A stretch of DNA of 64,000 nucleotides from CATOSP01 sp965216155 (GTDB lineage Bacteria; Chloroflexota; Dehalococcoidia; Lucifugimonadales; UBA3495), in NCBI GenBank assembly GCA_965216155.1, contig CBDCFD010000006.1, positions 434,001 through 498,000 of the forward strand, given 5' to 3'. Under the pieces are notes generated by a model. That model searched no databases and was not told where the DNA came from. It worked only from the letters and a program-made list of their open reading frames with translations. Made by a program: the position numbers and the translations under genes. This document shows positions 53,411 to 61,731 of the stretch, one piece after another (the stretch's first letter is position 1; each line of letters begins with the position of its first letter).

Positions 53411-53956
53411 TTGTTAATCTCCGATCAGGCCGTTGCCCGGCTGCTGCTCAAGGACGAGGTGGAGCAGTTTCTCTTTGCCGAGGCGGAGTTGTTGGACGAC
53501 CGCCAGTACGAGGAGTGGCTGTCGCTGCTGGACGACGACATCCGCTACTGGATGCCGATGCGGCGGAACGTGAAATTCGGGGAGTTGGAGCGGGAGTTCA
53601 CCCGCGAGGGGCAGGACATAAACTGGTTCGACGAGGGAAAGGACACCCTGACCCGCCGGGTGAACCAGATCCTCACCGGCGTGCATTGGGCGGAAGAGCC
53701 GTTGTCGCGCATCTGCCACATCGTGTCAAACGTTCAGGTGCTCGACGCGCAACCGTCTGTTTCCGAGCCGTCGGAGGTATCGGTCAAATGCCGTTTCATT
53801 ATCTATCGCAACCGGATCGAGACCGAGACCGACTTCCTGGTGGGCAAGCGCGAGGAACTGCTGCGAAAAACCGGCGGCGGTTGGAAGATCGCCCGCCGCA
53901 AGATAGTGCTGGACCAGAACGTGCTGCTGGCCAAGAATCTGACCTTTTTCTTTTGA
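53411..53956 (+). CDS. Rieske dioxygenase beta (small) subunit
   Basis: A 181-residue ring-hydroxylating small subunit (SnoaL-like cone). It has EVEQFLFAEAELLDDRQYEEW, split as EVEQFLFAEAELLDD and RQYEEW, then DDDIRYWMPMRRN, VNQILTGVHWAEEPLSRICHI (as VNQILTGVHWAEEP and LSRICHI) and ETDFLVGKREELLRK. It gives structural support to the alpha subunits. Starts at TTG 53411, 9 bases after GGGAGG; the frame from 53321 overlaps the alpha gene and is not family-like. The next small gene follows one base after its stop. Confidence 0.9.
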   Translation: MLISDQAVARLLLKDEVEQFLFAEAELLDDRQYEEWLSLLDDDIRYWMPMRRNVKFGELEREFTREGQDINWFDEGKDTLTRRVNQILTGVHWAEEPLSRICHIVSNVQVLDAQPSVSEPSEVSVKCRFIIYRNRIETETDFLVGKREELLRKTGGGWKIARRKIVLDQNVLLAKNLTFFF

Positions 53957-53957
53957 T

Positions 53958-54164
53958 ATGAGTGACATAGTCAACATTCGATTACTGGAACCGGGGATGA
54001 AAGTCCGTTTGTCCAATGACGCCACCGGAGAGGTGGTCACCAACTTTAATGACGGTGTGTGGGTCACGTTACGGTTTCTGACCTCGCCGGGCGACCCGTC
54101 CCTGGAGGGGACGGAAGACATGGTCTTTGCCCAGGAGATTATGGAAGTCCTGGAAGGGCCGTAG
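53958..54164 (+). CDS. Small conserved protein (68 aa) downstream of Rieske oxygenase
   Basis: The ATG at 53958 follows the TGA of the beta-subunit gene directly, so it is translationally coupled to the oxygenase genes. The sequence (MKVRLSNDATGEVVTNFNDG, VWVTLRFLTSP) looks like a small SH3-like beta barrel. I do not recognise the family. A role as an accessory of the oxygenase is only inferred from position. Confidence 0.65.
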   Translation: MSDIVNIRLLEPGMKVRLSNDATGEVVTNFNDGVWVTLRFLTSPGDPSLEGTEDMVFAQEIMEVLEGP

Positions 54165-54182
54165 TCCAGTTCAGCGTTTCCG

Positions 54183-54280
54183 TTGTCTGAACTGTGATTT
54201 ATTGGATTAGAGGATCCCCATGATTACTCGTTCTCCCGCAGCATGTTTAATCATGGGAATCACGGCATCACAGTTCAGAT
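54183..54280. repeat. Imperfect palindromic repeat, family A copy
   Basis: Left arm TTGTCTGAACTGTGATTT and right arm ATCACAGTTCAGAT; internal arms GATCCCCATGATT and AATCATGGGAATC also pair. Same family as 18602-18714. It ends at the ATG of the next small gene. Confidence 0.65.
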
Positions 54281-54482
54281 GTTAACGCCATCGAGAGACG
54301 TGCTTCGTCAAGCTTTCGCGGCGGGGTTCGATTCCATCGACACCGGCGACACCTTTTACCTGGGCTTCGACGCCTACCTATCCGCAGAGGGTTACACCAA
54401 GCGGGATGACATCCCCTGCACGTGTTCGGACCAGGGCGGGCACGGGCACCTTCCCGAGTGCCGTTGGGTAAAGGCGGAGTAA
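54279..54482 (+). CDS. Small cysteine-containing protein, C-terminus duplicated at 55297
   Basis: A 67-residue product from ATG 54279, starting where the palindromic repeat ends. The C-terminus IPCTCSDQGGHGHLPECRWV has three Cys and His residues that could bind a metal. Almost the same C-terminus with the same downstream CCAAGGAGGCA recurs at 55297-55398, before the TPP-enzyme gene, so a segment was duplicated when the toxin-antitoxin module between them arrived. Unknown function. Confidence 0.5.
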   Translation: MLTPSRDVLRQAFAAGFDSIDTGDTFYLGFDAYLSAEGYTKRDDIPCTCSDQGGHGHLPECRWVKAE

Positions 54483-54553
54483 CCAAGGAGGCAACCACGT
54501 TGTTGGCCGCGATTGGTCAAGAGGTTACAATCAAAGGATAGCGAGGGATTTTC

Positions 54554-54895
54554 ATGGGCCTGGACATTTCACCAGAACCACCGCCCCTGACTTTGGACGA
54601 AGATGGAATTGCTCGAGTCGGGGGATCCAGGGTGACGCTCAAGACTGTGGTTGAGGCTTTCGTTCATCGGGCGTGTACACCGGAACAAATCGCGGAGGAC
54701 TTTAGACTGAGTCCTGGAGACGTTTACTCCGTAATCGGATACTGCCTGCGCCGCAAGGATGAAGTCAACGCCTACCTAGAAGAACTGTTTTACCACGATG
54801 AACAGTTTCGGTTGGAGATGGAAGCCAAAGGAAGGTCTCCCACCGACTGGCAAAAGCGTCTACGCGAACGGGCCCAGTCCAAAATTCGGAACTAA
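54554..54895 (+). CDS. DUF433 antitoxin (VapB45-like)
   Basis: A 113-residue DUF433 protein. It has DEDGIARVGGSRVTLKTVVE, then the winged-helix core TPEQIAEDFRLSPGDVYSVI and GYCLRRKDEVNAYLEE. The C-terminal helix should bind the toxin. The PIN-like toxin gene starts 6 bases after its stop, the usual order for this pair. The module lies between two copies of a short gene segment (54390-54497 and 55297-55398). Confidence 0.88.
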   Translation: MGLDISPEPPPLTLDEDGIARVGGSRVTLKTVVEAFVHRACTPEQIAEDFRLSPGDVYSVIGYCLRRKDEVNAYLEELFYHDEQFRLEMEAKGRSPTDWQKRLRERAQSKIRN

Positions 54896-54901
54896 CCACC
54901 A

Positions 54902-55276
54902 TTGGTTGGTTTCCTCGCCGACGAAAACGTTGAGTCGTATCTCGTTGCGGCACTCGAGGTGCGGATGCCCTCTGTCCACATTACCAGTGTTCACGATATT
55001 GGGCTCGCAGCAACTGACGATCGAGCCATCCTTGAATGGGCAGCCAACAACGAACGGCTCATTGTGACGCGGGACATTTCAAGCATGAGAGCTTACGCCA
55101 ACGCCCGAGTGGAGTCGGGAATGCGTATGCCGGGTTTGGTTATAATCCAGTCAACGAGGACGATTGCCGAAATCCTGGAAAGTCTTGAAGAAATCGCGCT
55201 ATACAGTTTGGAGGGCGAGTGGGAAGGTCAGGTCTTGTTCATTGAGCCTCGGCCTCCGGCATCTCCACGAGTCTGA
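54902..55276 (+). CDS. DUF5615 PIN-like toxin (VapC45-like)
   Basis: A 124-residue PIN-like domain of the DUF5615 type. The first Asp is in VGFLADENVESYLVAAL, the second acidic residue in GLAATDDRAILEWA, and the third in LIVTRDISSMRA. A TTG start at 54902 is needed. Partner of the DUF433 gene. Predicted ribonuclease. Confidence 0.88.
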   Translation: MVGFLADENVESYLVAALEVRMPSVHITSVHDIGLAATDDRAILEWAANNERLIVTRDISSMRAYANARVESGMRMPGLVIIQSTRTIAEILESLEEIALYSLEGEWEGQVLFIEPRPPASPRV

Positions 55277-55296
55277 CCCAGTGCGTCCCTGCAACC

Positions 55297-55389
55297 GGGT
55301 ATACTTACAAGAAACCCATCCCTTGCACCTGCACAGACCAGGGGGCCCACGGACACCTTCCCGAGTGCCGTTGGGTCAAGGCGGAGTAA
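55297..55389 (+). pseudogene. Truncated second copy of the small cysteine protein
   Basis: Thirty codons, GYTYKKPIPCTCTDQGAHGH and LPECRWVKAE, ending at TAA. It matches the C-terminus of 54279-54482 but has no start codon. The following CCAAGGAGGCAGC gives the ribosome site of the TPP-enzyme gene, so this is probably the original location. Confidence 0.6.
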
Positions 55390-55403
55390 CCAAGGAGGCA
55401 GCT

Positions 55404-57104
55404 TTGACAACAGAGCGTTTAGACGGAGGAGAGGCCATTTTGCAGGCCCTCCGCAACTTGGGCGTGGACTACATCATCTCCTCTCCGGGGTCCGAGTGGC
55501 CTTCGGTCTGGGAGGCGCTGGCCCGGCAAAAGACCAACGAGACCGACGGCCCTAAGTACATCGACTGCTGGCATGAGACTCTGGCCGTGACCATGGCAAT
55601 GGGTTACACCCGGGTGACGGGGCGGATGCAGGCTGTCCTGCTGCACGCCGGAGTGGGCCTGCTCCAGGGGTCGTTGGGAATTCACGGCGCGTTCCTGGGA
55701 GAGGTCCCGATGCTGGTCTGCTCCGGCGAGTCCATTACTTATGGGGAGGACCCGGAGTTCGATCCCGGTGCCCAGTGGTACCGGAACCTGAGTGTCGTGG
55801 GCGGCCCCAACCGGCTGGTGGAACCCTACGTCAAGTGGAGCAGCCATGTCGCCAGTCCGAACACGCTGTACGAGACCGTGAGCAGGGCCGGGGAGATGGC
55901 CCAGAGAGTCCCCAAAGGACCCACCTACCTGGACATACCCATCGAGGTTATGCTGCCCGAATGGGCTCCTCCGCCCAGGACAGGCAAATTGCCGGCTGCG
56001 CCCAGAGTCCATCCCGATTCCTCCGCCATCAAGCAGGTTGCCGAGTTGCTGGCCGGGAGCGCCAGTCCCGTCATCGTGACCGACAGTTGCGGAAAGGACA
56101 TAGATGGTTTCAACAACCTGGTGCGCTTGGCCGAATTGATGGGCATCCCGGTGGTGGAAGTCGCGCAGGTCTACGCCAACTTCCCCAAGGACCATCCCCT
56201 GTACCAGGGATCGGACATCCGTCCGTTCATGGCGTCCTCTGACCTGTTCCTGGTGGTGGGCTGCCGGACACCCTGGTACCCGCCTTCCGCCGGACCCGCT
56301 CAGGGTACCGTGGTCGTCATCGACGAGAACCCCATTAAGGAGCAGTTGGTCTACCAGGCGCTACACGCCGACATATACCTGGAGGGGGACGTGGCCTGGA
56401 CCCTGGGAACCTTGGCTGAAACGCTGGAGGTGGACGGAGCCTCCGCTAATTCGGCAATCGAGGAGCGGCAAAAGCACTGGCAAATAGCCCATGAACGTCA
56501 GCGGGAGGAAGCGCGGGTTGCCGTCGAGGCCGCCCGGGCCCGAAGCCCAATAGACCCCGACTGGTTATGCGCCGCCATCGACCGGGTCATGCCCGGTGAC
56601 GCGGTCTATGTAGAAGAGACCATCACCCACCGGGGCGCGATCTTCCGGCACATCCAGTGGGACCGGCCTCAGAGCTATTTCCATCCCAATGGCGGGTTGG
56701 GGCAAGGGCTGGGGACCGCGCTGGGAGTGAAGCTGGCTAGACCGGACCAGCCGGTGGTGGCGCTGATGGGAGACGGTTGTTTCCTCTACAACCCCGTCAC
56801 TCAGAGCCTCGGTGTTTCGGCCTCGGAAAACCTGCCCATCCTGATCGTAGTGTTCAACAACGGCAAATACGCCGCGATGCAGAACTCCCACCTGCAGTTC
56901 TACCCGGAAGGGGTAGCCGCCGTTACCGGGATTCACCACGGGGTGGACATTCCGGGGCCGAACTTCGCCGAGTTGGTCCAGCCATTCGGGGGCCACGGCG
57001 AGCGCGTCGAAGACCCTGCGGAGGTTGCGCCGGCGCTGGAAAGGGCTTTGGCAGCGGTCAACCAGGGGAGGATGGCGTTGGTCGACGTGGTGTTGTCCCG
57101 GTAG
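55404..57104 (+). CDS. Thiamine-diphosphate-dependent enzyme (acetolactate synthase/decarboxylase family)
   Basis: A 566-residue ThDP enzyme. The N-terminal Pyr domain has the conserved Glu in YIDCWHETLAVTMAMGY, and the C-terminal PP domain has the ThDP/Mg motif MGDGCFLYN...NNGKYAAMQN. The middle domain has IVTDSCGKDIDGFNNLVRLA. Start is TTG 55404 with AAGGAGG six bases upstream. It may decarboxylate a 2-oxoacid or join two; the absence of a small regulatory subunit argues against valine-pathway acetolactate synthase. Confidence 0.88.
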   Translation: MTTERLDGGEAILQALRNLGVDYIISSPGSEWPSVWEALARQKTNETDGPKYIDCWHETLAVTMAMGYTRVTGRMQAVLLHAGVGLLQGSLGIHGAFLGEVPMLVCSGESITYGEDPEFDPGAQWYRNLSVVGGPNRLVEPYVKWSSHVASPNTLYETVSRAGEMAQRVPKGPTYLDIPIEVMLPEWAPPPRTGKLPAAPRVHPDSSAIKQVAELLAGSASPVIVTDSCGKDIDGFNNLVRLAELMGIPVVEVAQVYANFPKDHPLYQGSDIRPFMASSDLFLVVGCRTPWYPPSAGPAQGTVVVIDENPIKEQLVYQALHADIYLEGDVAWTLGTLAETLEVDGASANSAIEERQKHWQIAHERQREEARVAVEAARARSPIDPDWLCAAIDRVMPGDAVYVEETITHRGAIFRHIQWDRPQSYFHPNGGLGQGLGTALGVKLARPDQPVVALMGDGCFLYNPVTQSLGVSASENLPILIVVFNNGKYAAMQNSHLQFYPEGVAAVTGIHHGVDIPGPNFAELVQPFGGHGERVEDPAEVAPALERALAAVNQGRMALVDVVLSR

Positions 57105-57375
57105 AGGTTTGGCGTCGGCGGCGAAAAGACAGGATAATCCACACCAAGTTAAAGCCGGTGATCGCCAAGAAAAGAAAAGAGTGTCCGCAGCGCATTCAAC
57201 GCAATTGTGACCGAAGCGATTGTCCAGACTAGAAAAAGGGATTTGTTGACTCCCGTTCAGGCCAGGGGCAGGCTTTGAGCCGGAATCCAGGAACGCTACC
57301 TGGGGAAACACGGTCCTTCTCCTAGTGATTCACGGGTTCCAACCTTCACTTCCCGGCGCTCACGAGAGCCCTTTG

Positions 57376-58167
57376 TCACTTGGTCGCCTTTATCGAGAAC
57401 AACTGCGGGAACGAGTCGTTATGCTTCGGGAACCGCCACCAACCGTCATCGCCCCGCTCCATCATGGAGTAGGCTTGATAGCCGGAGAAGGAGAACTCGT
57501 GAAGGAACTCGATCCTCAGACCAGCGCCGGTCAGTGCTGTAACGATCTCGCCGAGGCTGTGCTGCCACTCGTAGACAGGGCTTTCGATCAGTTGGGAACC
57601 GGCGTAGCTCGGCTCGTTTCCCTCGAAGAATAATTCTTTGTGGAAGTATCCATAAATTGGCCGCATGTCGCCCGACTGCGCCTGCTCGAATACGCCCATG
57701 ATCGGATGACCGTCGATGATGTAGAACACACCGCCCGGCTTGAGATGGTTGGCGACAACCGAGGCCCACCTGTCGAGGTACGGCAGCCAGCACAAAACTC
57801 CCAGAGATGTAAACACGACATCGAACTGCTCGTTGAGCAAGTCCGGCAGATCGTAGACATCTGAACGATGAACCGGACGTTTAGGTGCAGCTCATGATTC
57901 AACGAACGGGCCAGACCGATTGCGGCGTCAGAGAAGTCGACGCCCGTCGCCCAGGCGCGCCCACGACATGGTATCGAGACCAAAATGGCACTGTAGATGG
58001 AGGAGGGTCTTGCCGGATACGTCACCGACCTCCCAGCGCTCGACATCGGTGAGCGTTATCCGGCCCGCCATGAATCCTTCCACGTCATAGAAGTCGGATG
58101 CCGAGTAGACCGGTGTACGCTCGTCCCAATTCTTTCTATTGACTTGTAGCCGTCTATCCATTAACAC
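57376..58167 (-). pseudogene. SAM-dependent methyltransferase, two frameshifts
   Basis: From ATG 58167 the frame gives NRKNWDERTPVYSASDFYDV and LLHLQCHFGLDTMSWARLG, where motif I ends. After a shift near 57955 comes ATGVDFSDAAIGLARSL. After another near 57870 comes SDVYDLPDLLNEQFDVVFTS, LGVLCWLPYLDRWA, HLKPGGVFYIIDGHP and the end at 57376. Together these make one complete class-I methyltransferase of about 260 residues, resembling small-molecule methyltransferases. Both breaks are single-base-scale, so an assembly error is possible. Confidence 0.85.
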
Positions 58168-58262
58168 GTCACCTGGCCGGGCGGTGTGACCATATCGTCG
58201 CTGATATCCTATAGTACCATTACCACCTTGGATGCCCTTATTTCCCCGGGCAGTCGTGTTTT

Positions 58263-58458
58263 CCGCCTGATTGCGCCGGTTGACGGTTTCGGCTTAAAGT
58301 AGGGCTGTGATGCAGACAGCCCAGTTGCAATTCGGTGATTGGGAAGAGGCCCTGGAGCACTACTTCCGGGAGGGGCTGACCGACGGGTTGCCCATCGTTC
58401 CGCCCACTCCGGAACGGGTCCAAGCCTTGTTGGACTACTGCGGACTGGCCCCGGAGGA
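58263..58458. repeat. 196-bp direct repeat, left copy
   Basis: Nearly identical to 59647-59842 (offset 1384 throughout, about four substitutions, no indels). It covers the leader and first 50 codons of the TDGLPIVPPT-protein gene. The antitoxin-PIN module lies between the copies. Confidence 0.9.
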
Positions 58459-58477
58459 CATCGGCGTTTGGAAATAG
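58310..58477 (+). pseudogene. 5' fragment of the TDGLPIVPPT-protein gene
   Basis: Fifty-five codons identical in all but a few positions to the start of 59694-60710 (QFGDWEEALEHYFREG, LTDGLPIVPPTPERVQALLD), then breaking off at LAPED and stopping after IGVWK. It marks where DNA was inserted or duplicated. Confidence 0.9.
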
Positions 58478-58581
58478 CAGTAGAATAAACTCCAGGCGAC
58501 GATGAATTGATTTGGCAAAGCACCGCAAACCCTCAATGAGATACTCGGTAGCGCGATGCTCAGAAGAAGGAGGTGATAAAG

Positions 58582-59004
58582 ATGAACAACTATGAGCCAG
58601 TTCGGTGGATGGTGTCATTTTGGCATTCGGACGGTGATCAAAAATACGAGCCTGATTTCCCGAAGGTGAAGTTTTGGCATCCCGATAAGCAGAGTGCCAG
58701 GGTTGAGGCCGCGCGTGTGCTTATCGAGTTGAGGGAAGAGCGCGGCGACGAACGTGATTGGGTTGCGGCTGGACACCCTGACCCATTCGAAGTGGGTGTT
58801 GGCCGTCACCCAGGCGGGCAATTCATTCTACGCTATGGGGACTTAAAGCGGGATGATAAAGAATCGAGGCAGTTGGCGAAGAAAAGGCTTAAAGGGATGA
58901 AGGCGGCTGACGGCGCATGGAAAGGCATCGTCGACGGGGAGGAACTGAAGCGGACCCTCTACGAAGCCCGTCGCATCGGCTCCCAATCCGAGCCGGCGCA
59001 GTAA
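58582..59004 (+). CDS. Antitoxin-like protein with toxin-binding tail
   Basis: A 140-residue protein. The first about 105 residues are not recognised (VRWMVSFWHSDGDQKYEPDF, ERDWVAAGHPDPFEVG). The C-terminal DGAWKGIVDGEELKRTLYEA followed by RRIG is the pattern of VapB-type antitoxin tails (AWKG...EEL...IYEAR). AAGGAGG stands upstream of ATG 58582. A PIN-domain gene begins five bases after its stop. So it is probably the antitoxin, with an unusual N-terminal domain replacing the DNA-binding fold. Confidence 0.65.
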   Translation: MNNYEPVRWMVSFWHSDGDQKYEPDFPKVKFWHPDKQSARVEAARVLIELREERGDERDWVAAGHPDPFEVGVGRHPGGQFILRYGDLKRDDKESRQLAKKRLKGMKAADGAWKGIVDGEELKRTLYEARRIGSQSEPAQ

Positions 59005-59008
59005 AGGG

Positions 59009-59402
59009 ATGCAGTACTTGGTGGACTCGGATTGGATCATCGACTACATGAATGGCATCCAGAAAGTGGTCCAATCCTTCGATGAGCTATCACCGCAAGG
59101 GGTCGGCCTGAGCATCATATCGGTTGCCGAGCTTTTATGACGGAGTAGTTGGCGCCAAGGACCTACCGAGGGCTGAAGAGGAATTGCAGAAGTTCCTTGA
59201 CAATGTTGAAATCGTACCGTTGGACGAGCCAGTTTGCCGAATATTCGCCGCGGAACGCGTCAGACTCAGAACCGTCGGAAACCGTATTGATGACCTTGAC
59301 CTTCTGATCGGCTCTACTGCGATATGTTACGGTCTCACCCTTCTTACCAATAACCGCAGGCACTTTGAACGAATGCAGGGCCTGAGTATACTCTCTACTT
59401 AG
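59009..59402 (+). pseudogene. PIN-domain toxin with one-base frameshift
   Basis: ATG 59009 gives MQYLVDSDWIIDYMNGIQKV and GVGLSIISVAELL, then TGA. Removing one T from the TTTT near 59131-59134 joins it to YDGVVGAKDLPRAEEELQKF, IDDLDLLIGSTAICYGLTLL and TNNRRHFERM. That is a complete 131-residue VapC-type PIN domain with its Asp/Glu residues. The T-run makes an assembly error plausible. Confidence 0.82.
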
Positions 59403-59646
59403 ATTGGGTAGCCTGATGTGTTGGCGATTATCAAATTGCCACCCGGAGGTGGCAGATAATTGCCTGCAGTTCAGTTTTCCGTTCAACCGGGGCAGTTTCA
59501 CTGGGGACCTAAGCTGGACTTGGTGCAAAAGCTAGACAAAATAAAATGACAGAGTAAGCTAACCAAGTTCTACACCTTATGAAAGGACAATTTATGCTTA
59601 CCCTGCCCGTAGAAAGCCTCCGGTTTTTTCGGAACTGTTTTGCCGT

Positions 59647-59842
59647 CCGCCTGATTGCGCCGGTTGACGGTTTCGGCTTAAAGTAGGGCTGTGATGCAGA
59701 CAGCCCGGTTGCAGTTCGGTGATTGGGAAGAAGCCCTGGAGCACTACTTCCGGGAGGGGCTGACCGACGGGTTGCCCATCGTTCCGCCCACTCCGGAACG
59801 GGTCCAAGCGTTGTTGGACTACTGCGGACTGGCCCCGGAGGA
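59647..59842. repeat. 196-bp direct repeat, right copy
   Basis: Partner of 58263-58458. This copy is joined to the full-length gene, so it is the original or the repaired side. Confidence 0.9.
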
Positions 59843-60710
59843 TGTCCTGGGCGTCGAGGGAATCCGGCGCAAGCAGTTCCCTGCCGAAAAAGTGGCGGTC
59901 AACGCGGTCATGGCCGGCTGCCTGCCGGAGCATTTTCCGGTGGTCGCGGCGGCGGTGTCAGCGGTCTGCGACAGGACCTACAATCTCCATGCCAGCAGCA
60001 CGTCCACCAACGGCATCGCCAACCTCGTAATCGTCAGCGGCCCCTACGCCTCCCGCATCGGCATGAACCACGGCGTCAACCTCTTCGGGAACGCGAACCG
60101 GGCCAACGCCGCCATCGGCCGTGCGATCAACCTGATCAAGGCCAACTTCTACGGCTCGGTGGCCCAGGAAATGGACAAGAGCGCCTTCGGCCACCCTGGT
60201 AAGTACAGTTTCTGCTTCGCCGAGGACTTGGAGACGAGTCCCTGGCCGTCCTTGGCCGAATGCAAGGGTTTCCACCCAGGTTCCAGCACCGTCACCATGG
60301 TCGCGGCCAACGCGCCGTTGCAACTGGAGACCCACGGCGACCGTGACCCGGAGGGGTTCCTGACCGCTGCCGCCCATGCCATGCTGGGTTGCGGGCCACG
60401 TCTGTCCGAGTTGGTGTTGGTAATCAGCCAGGAACTGATGGCTTACCTGGCGGCCTTTGGCTGGAGCCGTGACCAGGTGGCCCAATTCCTTTACGATAAG
60501 ACGTTGCGCCGCGCCGGGGAATGGGAGGAATGGCGGCGGATGGACTACCTTCCTCCAGACGCGGACCGTGACAGATTGATCGGGTCCGTGGTCAGCTCGG
60601 ATAGGATTACAGTCGTCCCGGCAGGCGGCGATGCCGGGGAATTCATGGCCATCATTACTTCCTGGGGCAGCAGCCGGTCCGTGACCAGGGAGATTACCTT
60701 ACCGGCGTAG
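59694..60710 (+). CDS. Conserved protein with TDGLPIVPPT motif, partner of UGSC selenoprotein
   Basis: A 338-residue protein starting at ATG 59694. It has EGLTDGLPIVPPTPERV near residue 20, EKVAVNAVMAGCLPEHFPVV near residue 65, GRAINLIKANF, KSAFGHPGKYSFCFAEDLE and WGSSRSVTREITL at the end. Paralogue of 237-1271. It precedes the selenoprotein gene by 14 bases in one operon. Function unknown; the conserved Cys in MAGCLPEH could contact the selenol partner, but that is inference. Confidence 0.88.
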   Translation: MQTARLQFGDWEEALEHYFREGLTDGLPIVPPTPERVQALLDYCGLAPEDVLGVEGIRRKQFPAEKVAVNAVMAGCLPEHFPVVAAAVSAVCDRTYNLHASSTSTNGIANLVIVSGPYASRIGMNHGVNLFGNANRANAAIGRAINLIKANFYGSVAQEMDKSAFGHPGKYSFCFAEDLETSPWPSLAECKGFHPGSSTVTMVAANAPLQLETHGDRDPEGFLTAAAHAMLGCGPRLSELVLVISQELMAYLAAFGWSRDQVAQFLYDKTLRRAGEWEEWRRMDYLPPDADRDRLIGSVVSSDRITVVPAGGDAGEFMAIITSWGSSRSVTREITLPA

Positions 60711-60724
60711 GAGGTGGACAGGAC

Positions 60725-61255
60725 ATGACTAGCATCTACACCCTCGACCCTAGGGATGAGTCTCTACCTGCTCAAGCCGTGTTGGCCAACCGTCCGGCCA
60801 GCCTGGACGGCAAGGCGCTTGGACTCCTCTCCAACAATAAGCCCCACTCTGAAGACCTGCTGCGGATGATGGCCAATATCATCGGAGAACGCTACTCGCT
60901 AAGAGAGGTGGTGGAGTACAACAAGGGAGGCCATCAGTGGCCCGCCGAACGTTCCGCTCTGGAGGACCTGGCCCGGCGCTGCGACGTGATGATCCACGCC
61001 ACCGCCGAATGAGGCTCCTGCACCTCGTGCAGTGTGCACGACGCGATGGAGATGGAACTATTGGGGGTGGCCTCTACAGTCTTGACCACCAGGCCCTTTG
61101 TTAGCCAGGCCAGAGCCATGGCCCGAATAAGGGGCGACGCCGATTACGGGCTGGCCATCATAGATCATCCTATAGTCACGCTGACCCAAGAAGAGTTGGC
61201 AGTCCGCGCCGCCGTCGCCGCCCCCCAGGCGATGCGGCATTTGCTGGATAGGTAG
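60725..61255 (+). CDS. UGSC-family selenoprotein (Sec at residue 96)
   Basis: A 176-residue protein if the TGA at 61010-61012 is read as selenocysteine. Upstream: LANRPASLDGKALGLLSNNK, VVEYNKGGHQWPAERSALED, LARRCDVMIHATAE. Downstream in the same frame: U-GSCTSCSVHDAMEMELLGVA, then TTRPFVSQARAMARI and IIDHPIVTLTQEELAVRAAV to TAG at 61253-61255. The UGSC motif and the following HDxxExE are the hallmarks of a known (seleno)protein family that also has CGSC forms. A stem-loop with GUG in the loop follows. GGAGGTGGACAGGAC precedes the ATG. Probably a thiol/selenol redox or reductive enzyme; no reaction is established. Confidence 0.88.
61025..61041 (+). promoter_or_regulatory. Candidate bacterial SECIS of the UGSC gene
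   Basis: TCGTGCA-GTG-TGCACGA: a 7-bp perfect stem with loop GUG (61032-61034). Nineteen bases separate the UGA from the loop, and G is first in the loop, as bacterial SECIS elements require. A competing hairpin CTGCAC-CTC-GTGCAG (61018-61032) overlaps it. Confidence 0.65.
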
Positions 61256-61682
61256 GGGGAGGCTGGGTTAGATGACCTGCCCCAATCCGCCTCCGGCTAC
61301 GCCGATGGTTGCTTGGTCGAGCGCGTGTTTCGCTCAAGACTAACTCGCCGATCAACCGCGAAACAGGGCTCGATGTGAAGGGAGGGAATTGGTCCGATTT
61401 GGTAAGCACGAAACTGTTGGAAGACGAAATCGTCATTCTTTCAGTTTCCGCCGGTGGCGGTGAAGCGGCCGCAACAGCCGCGTCCCGGACAAACTCGGAT
61501 ACCCTCTTATCGAGCTGCTCGGCCTGCTGGGCCACCAGTTGAAAGGAATCGGCGGAGAATGCGACCGACAGGACAGTCCTGCGCCCTTCCCGCCGGCCCG
61601 GCGCCTTGACTGCGCCGGCATAGTCCCAACTGTCAGGATTTTGAAGTTCTTCAAGCTCTAGGCCGGTTTCTGTCGGATCCAT
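61176..61682 (-). CDS. Antitoxin-like protein (BrnA/CopG-type), C-terminus uncertain
   Basis: The first 75 residues (VLSVAFSADSFQLVAQQAEQ, LDKRVSEFVRDAAVAAA) form a ribbon-helix-helix-like strand and two helices. The Arg/Pro/Ser-rich remainder is not natural-looking and runs antisense into the selenoprotein gene, so the true end may be nearer 61440 with a frameshift. It follows a BrnT-like toxin gene on the same strand, which is the order of brnTA. ATG 61682. Confidence 0.5.
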   Translation of the reverse strand: MDPTETGLELEELQNPDSWDYAGAVKAPGRREGRRTVLSVAFSADSFQLVAQQAEQLDKRVSEFVRDAAVAAASPPPAETERMTISSSNSFVLTKSDQFPPFTSSPVSRLIGELVLSETRARPSNHRRSRRRIGAGHLTQPPPTYPANAASPGGRRRRRGLPTLLGSA

Positions 61683-61731
61683 GCACTCTCTCCAATTCCT
61701 GTAGTTTGGACAATTCTTGCTGCTTGCATGG

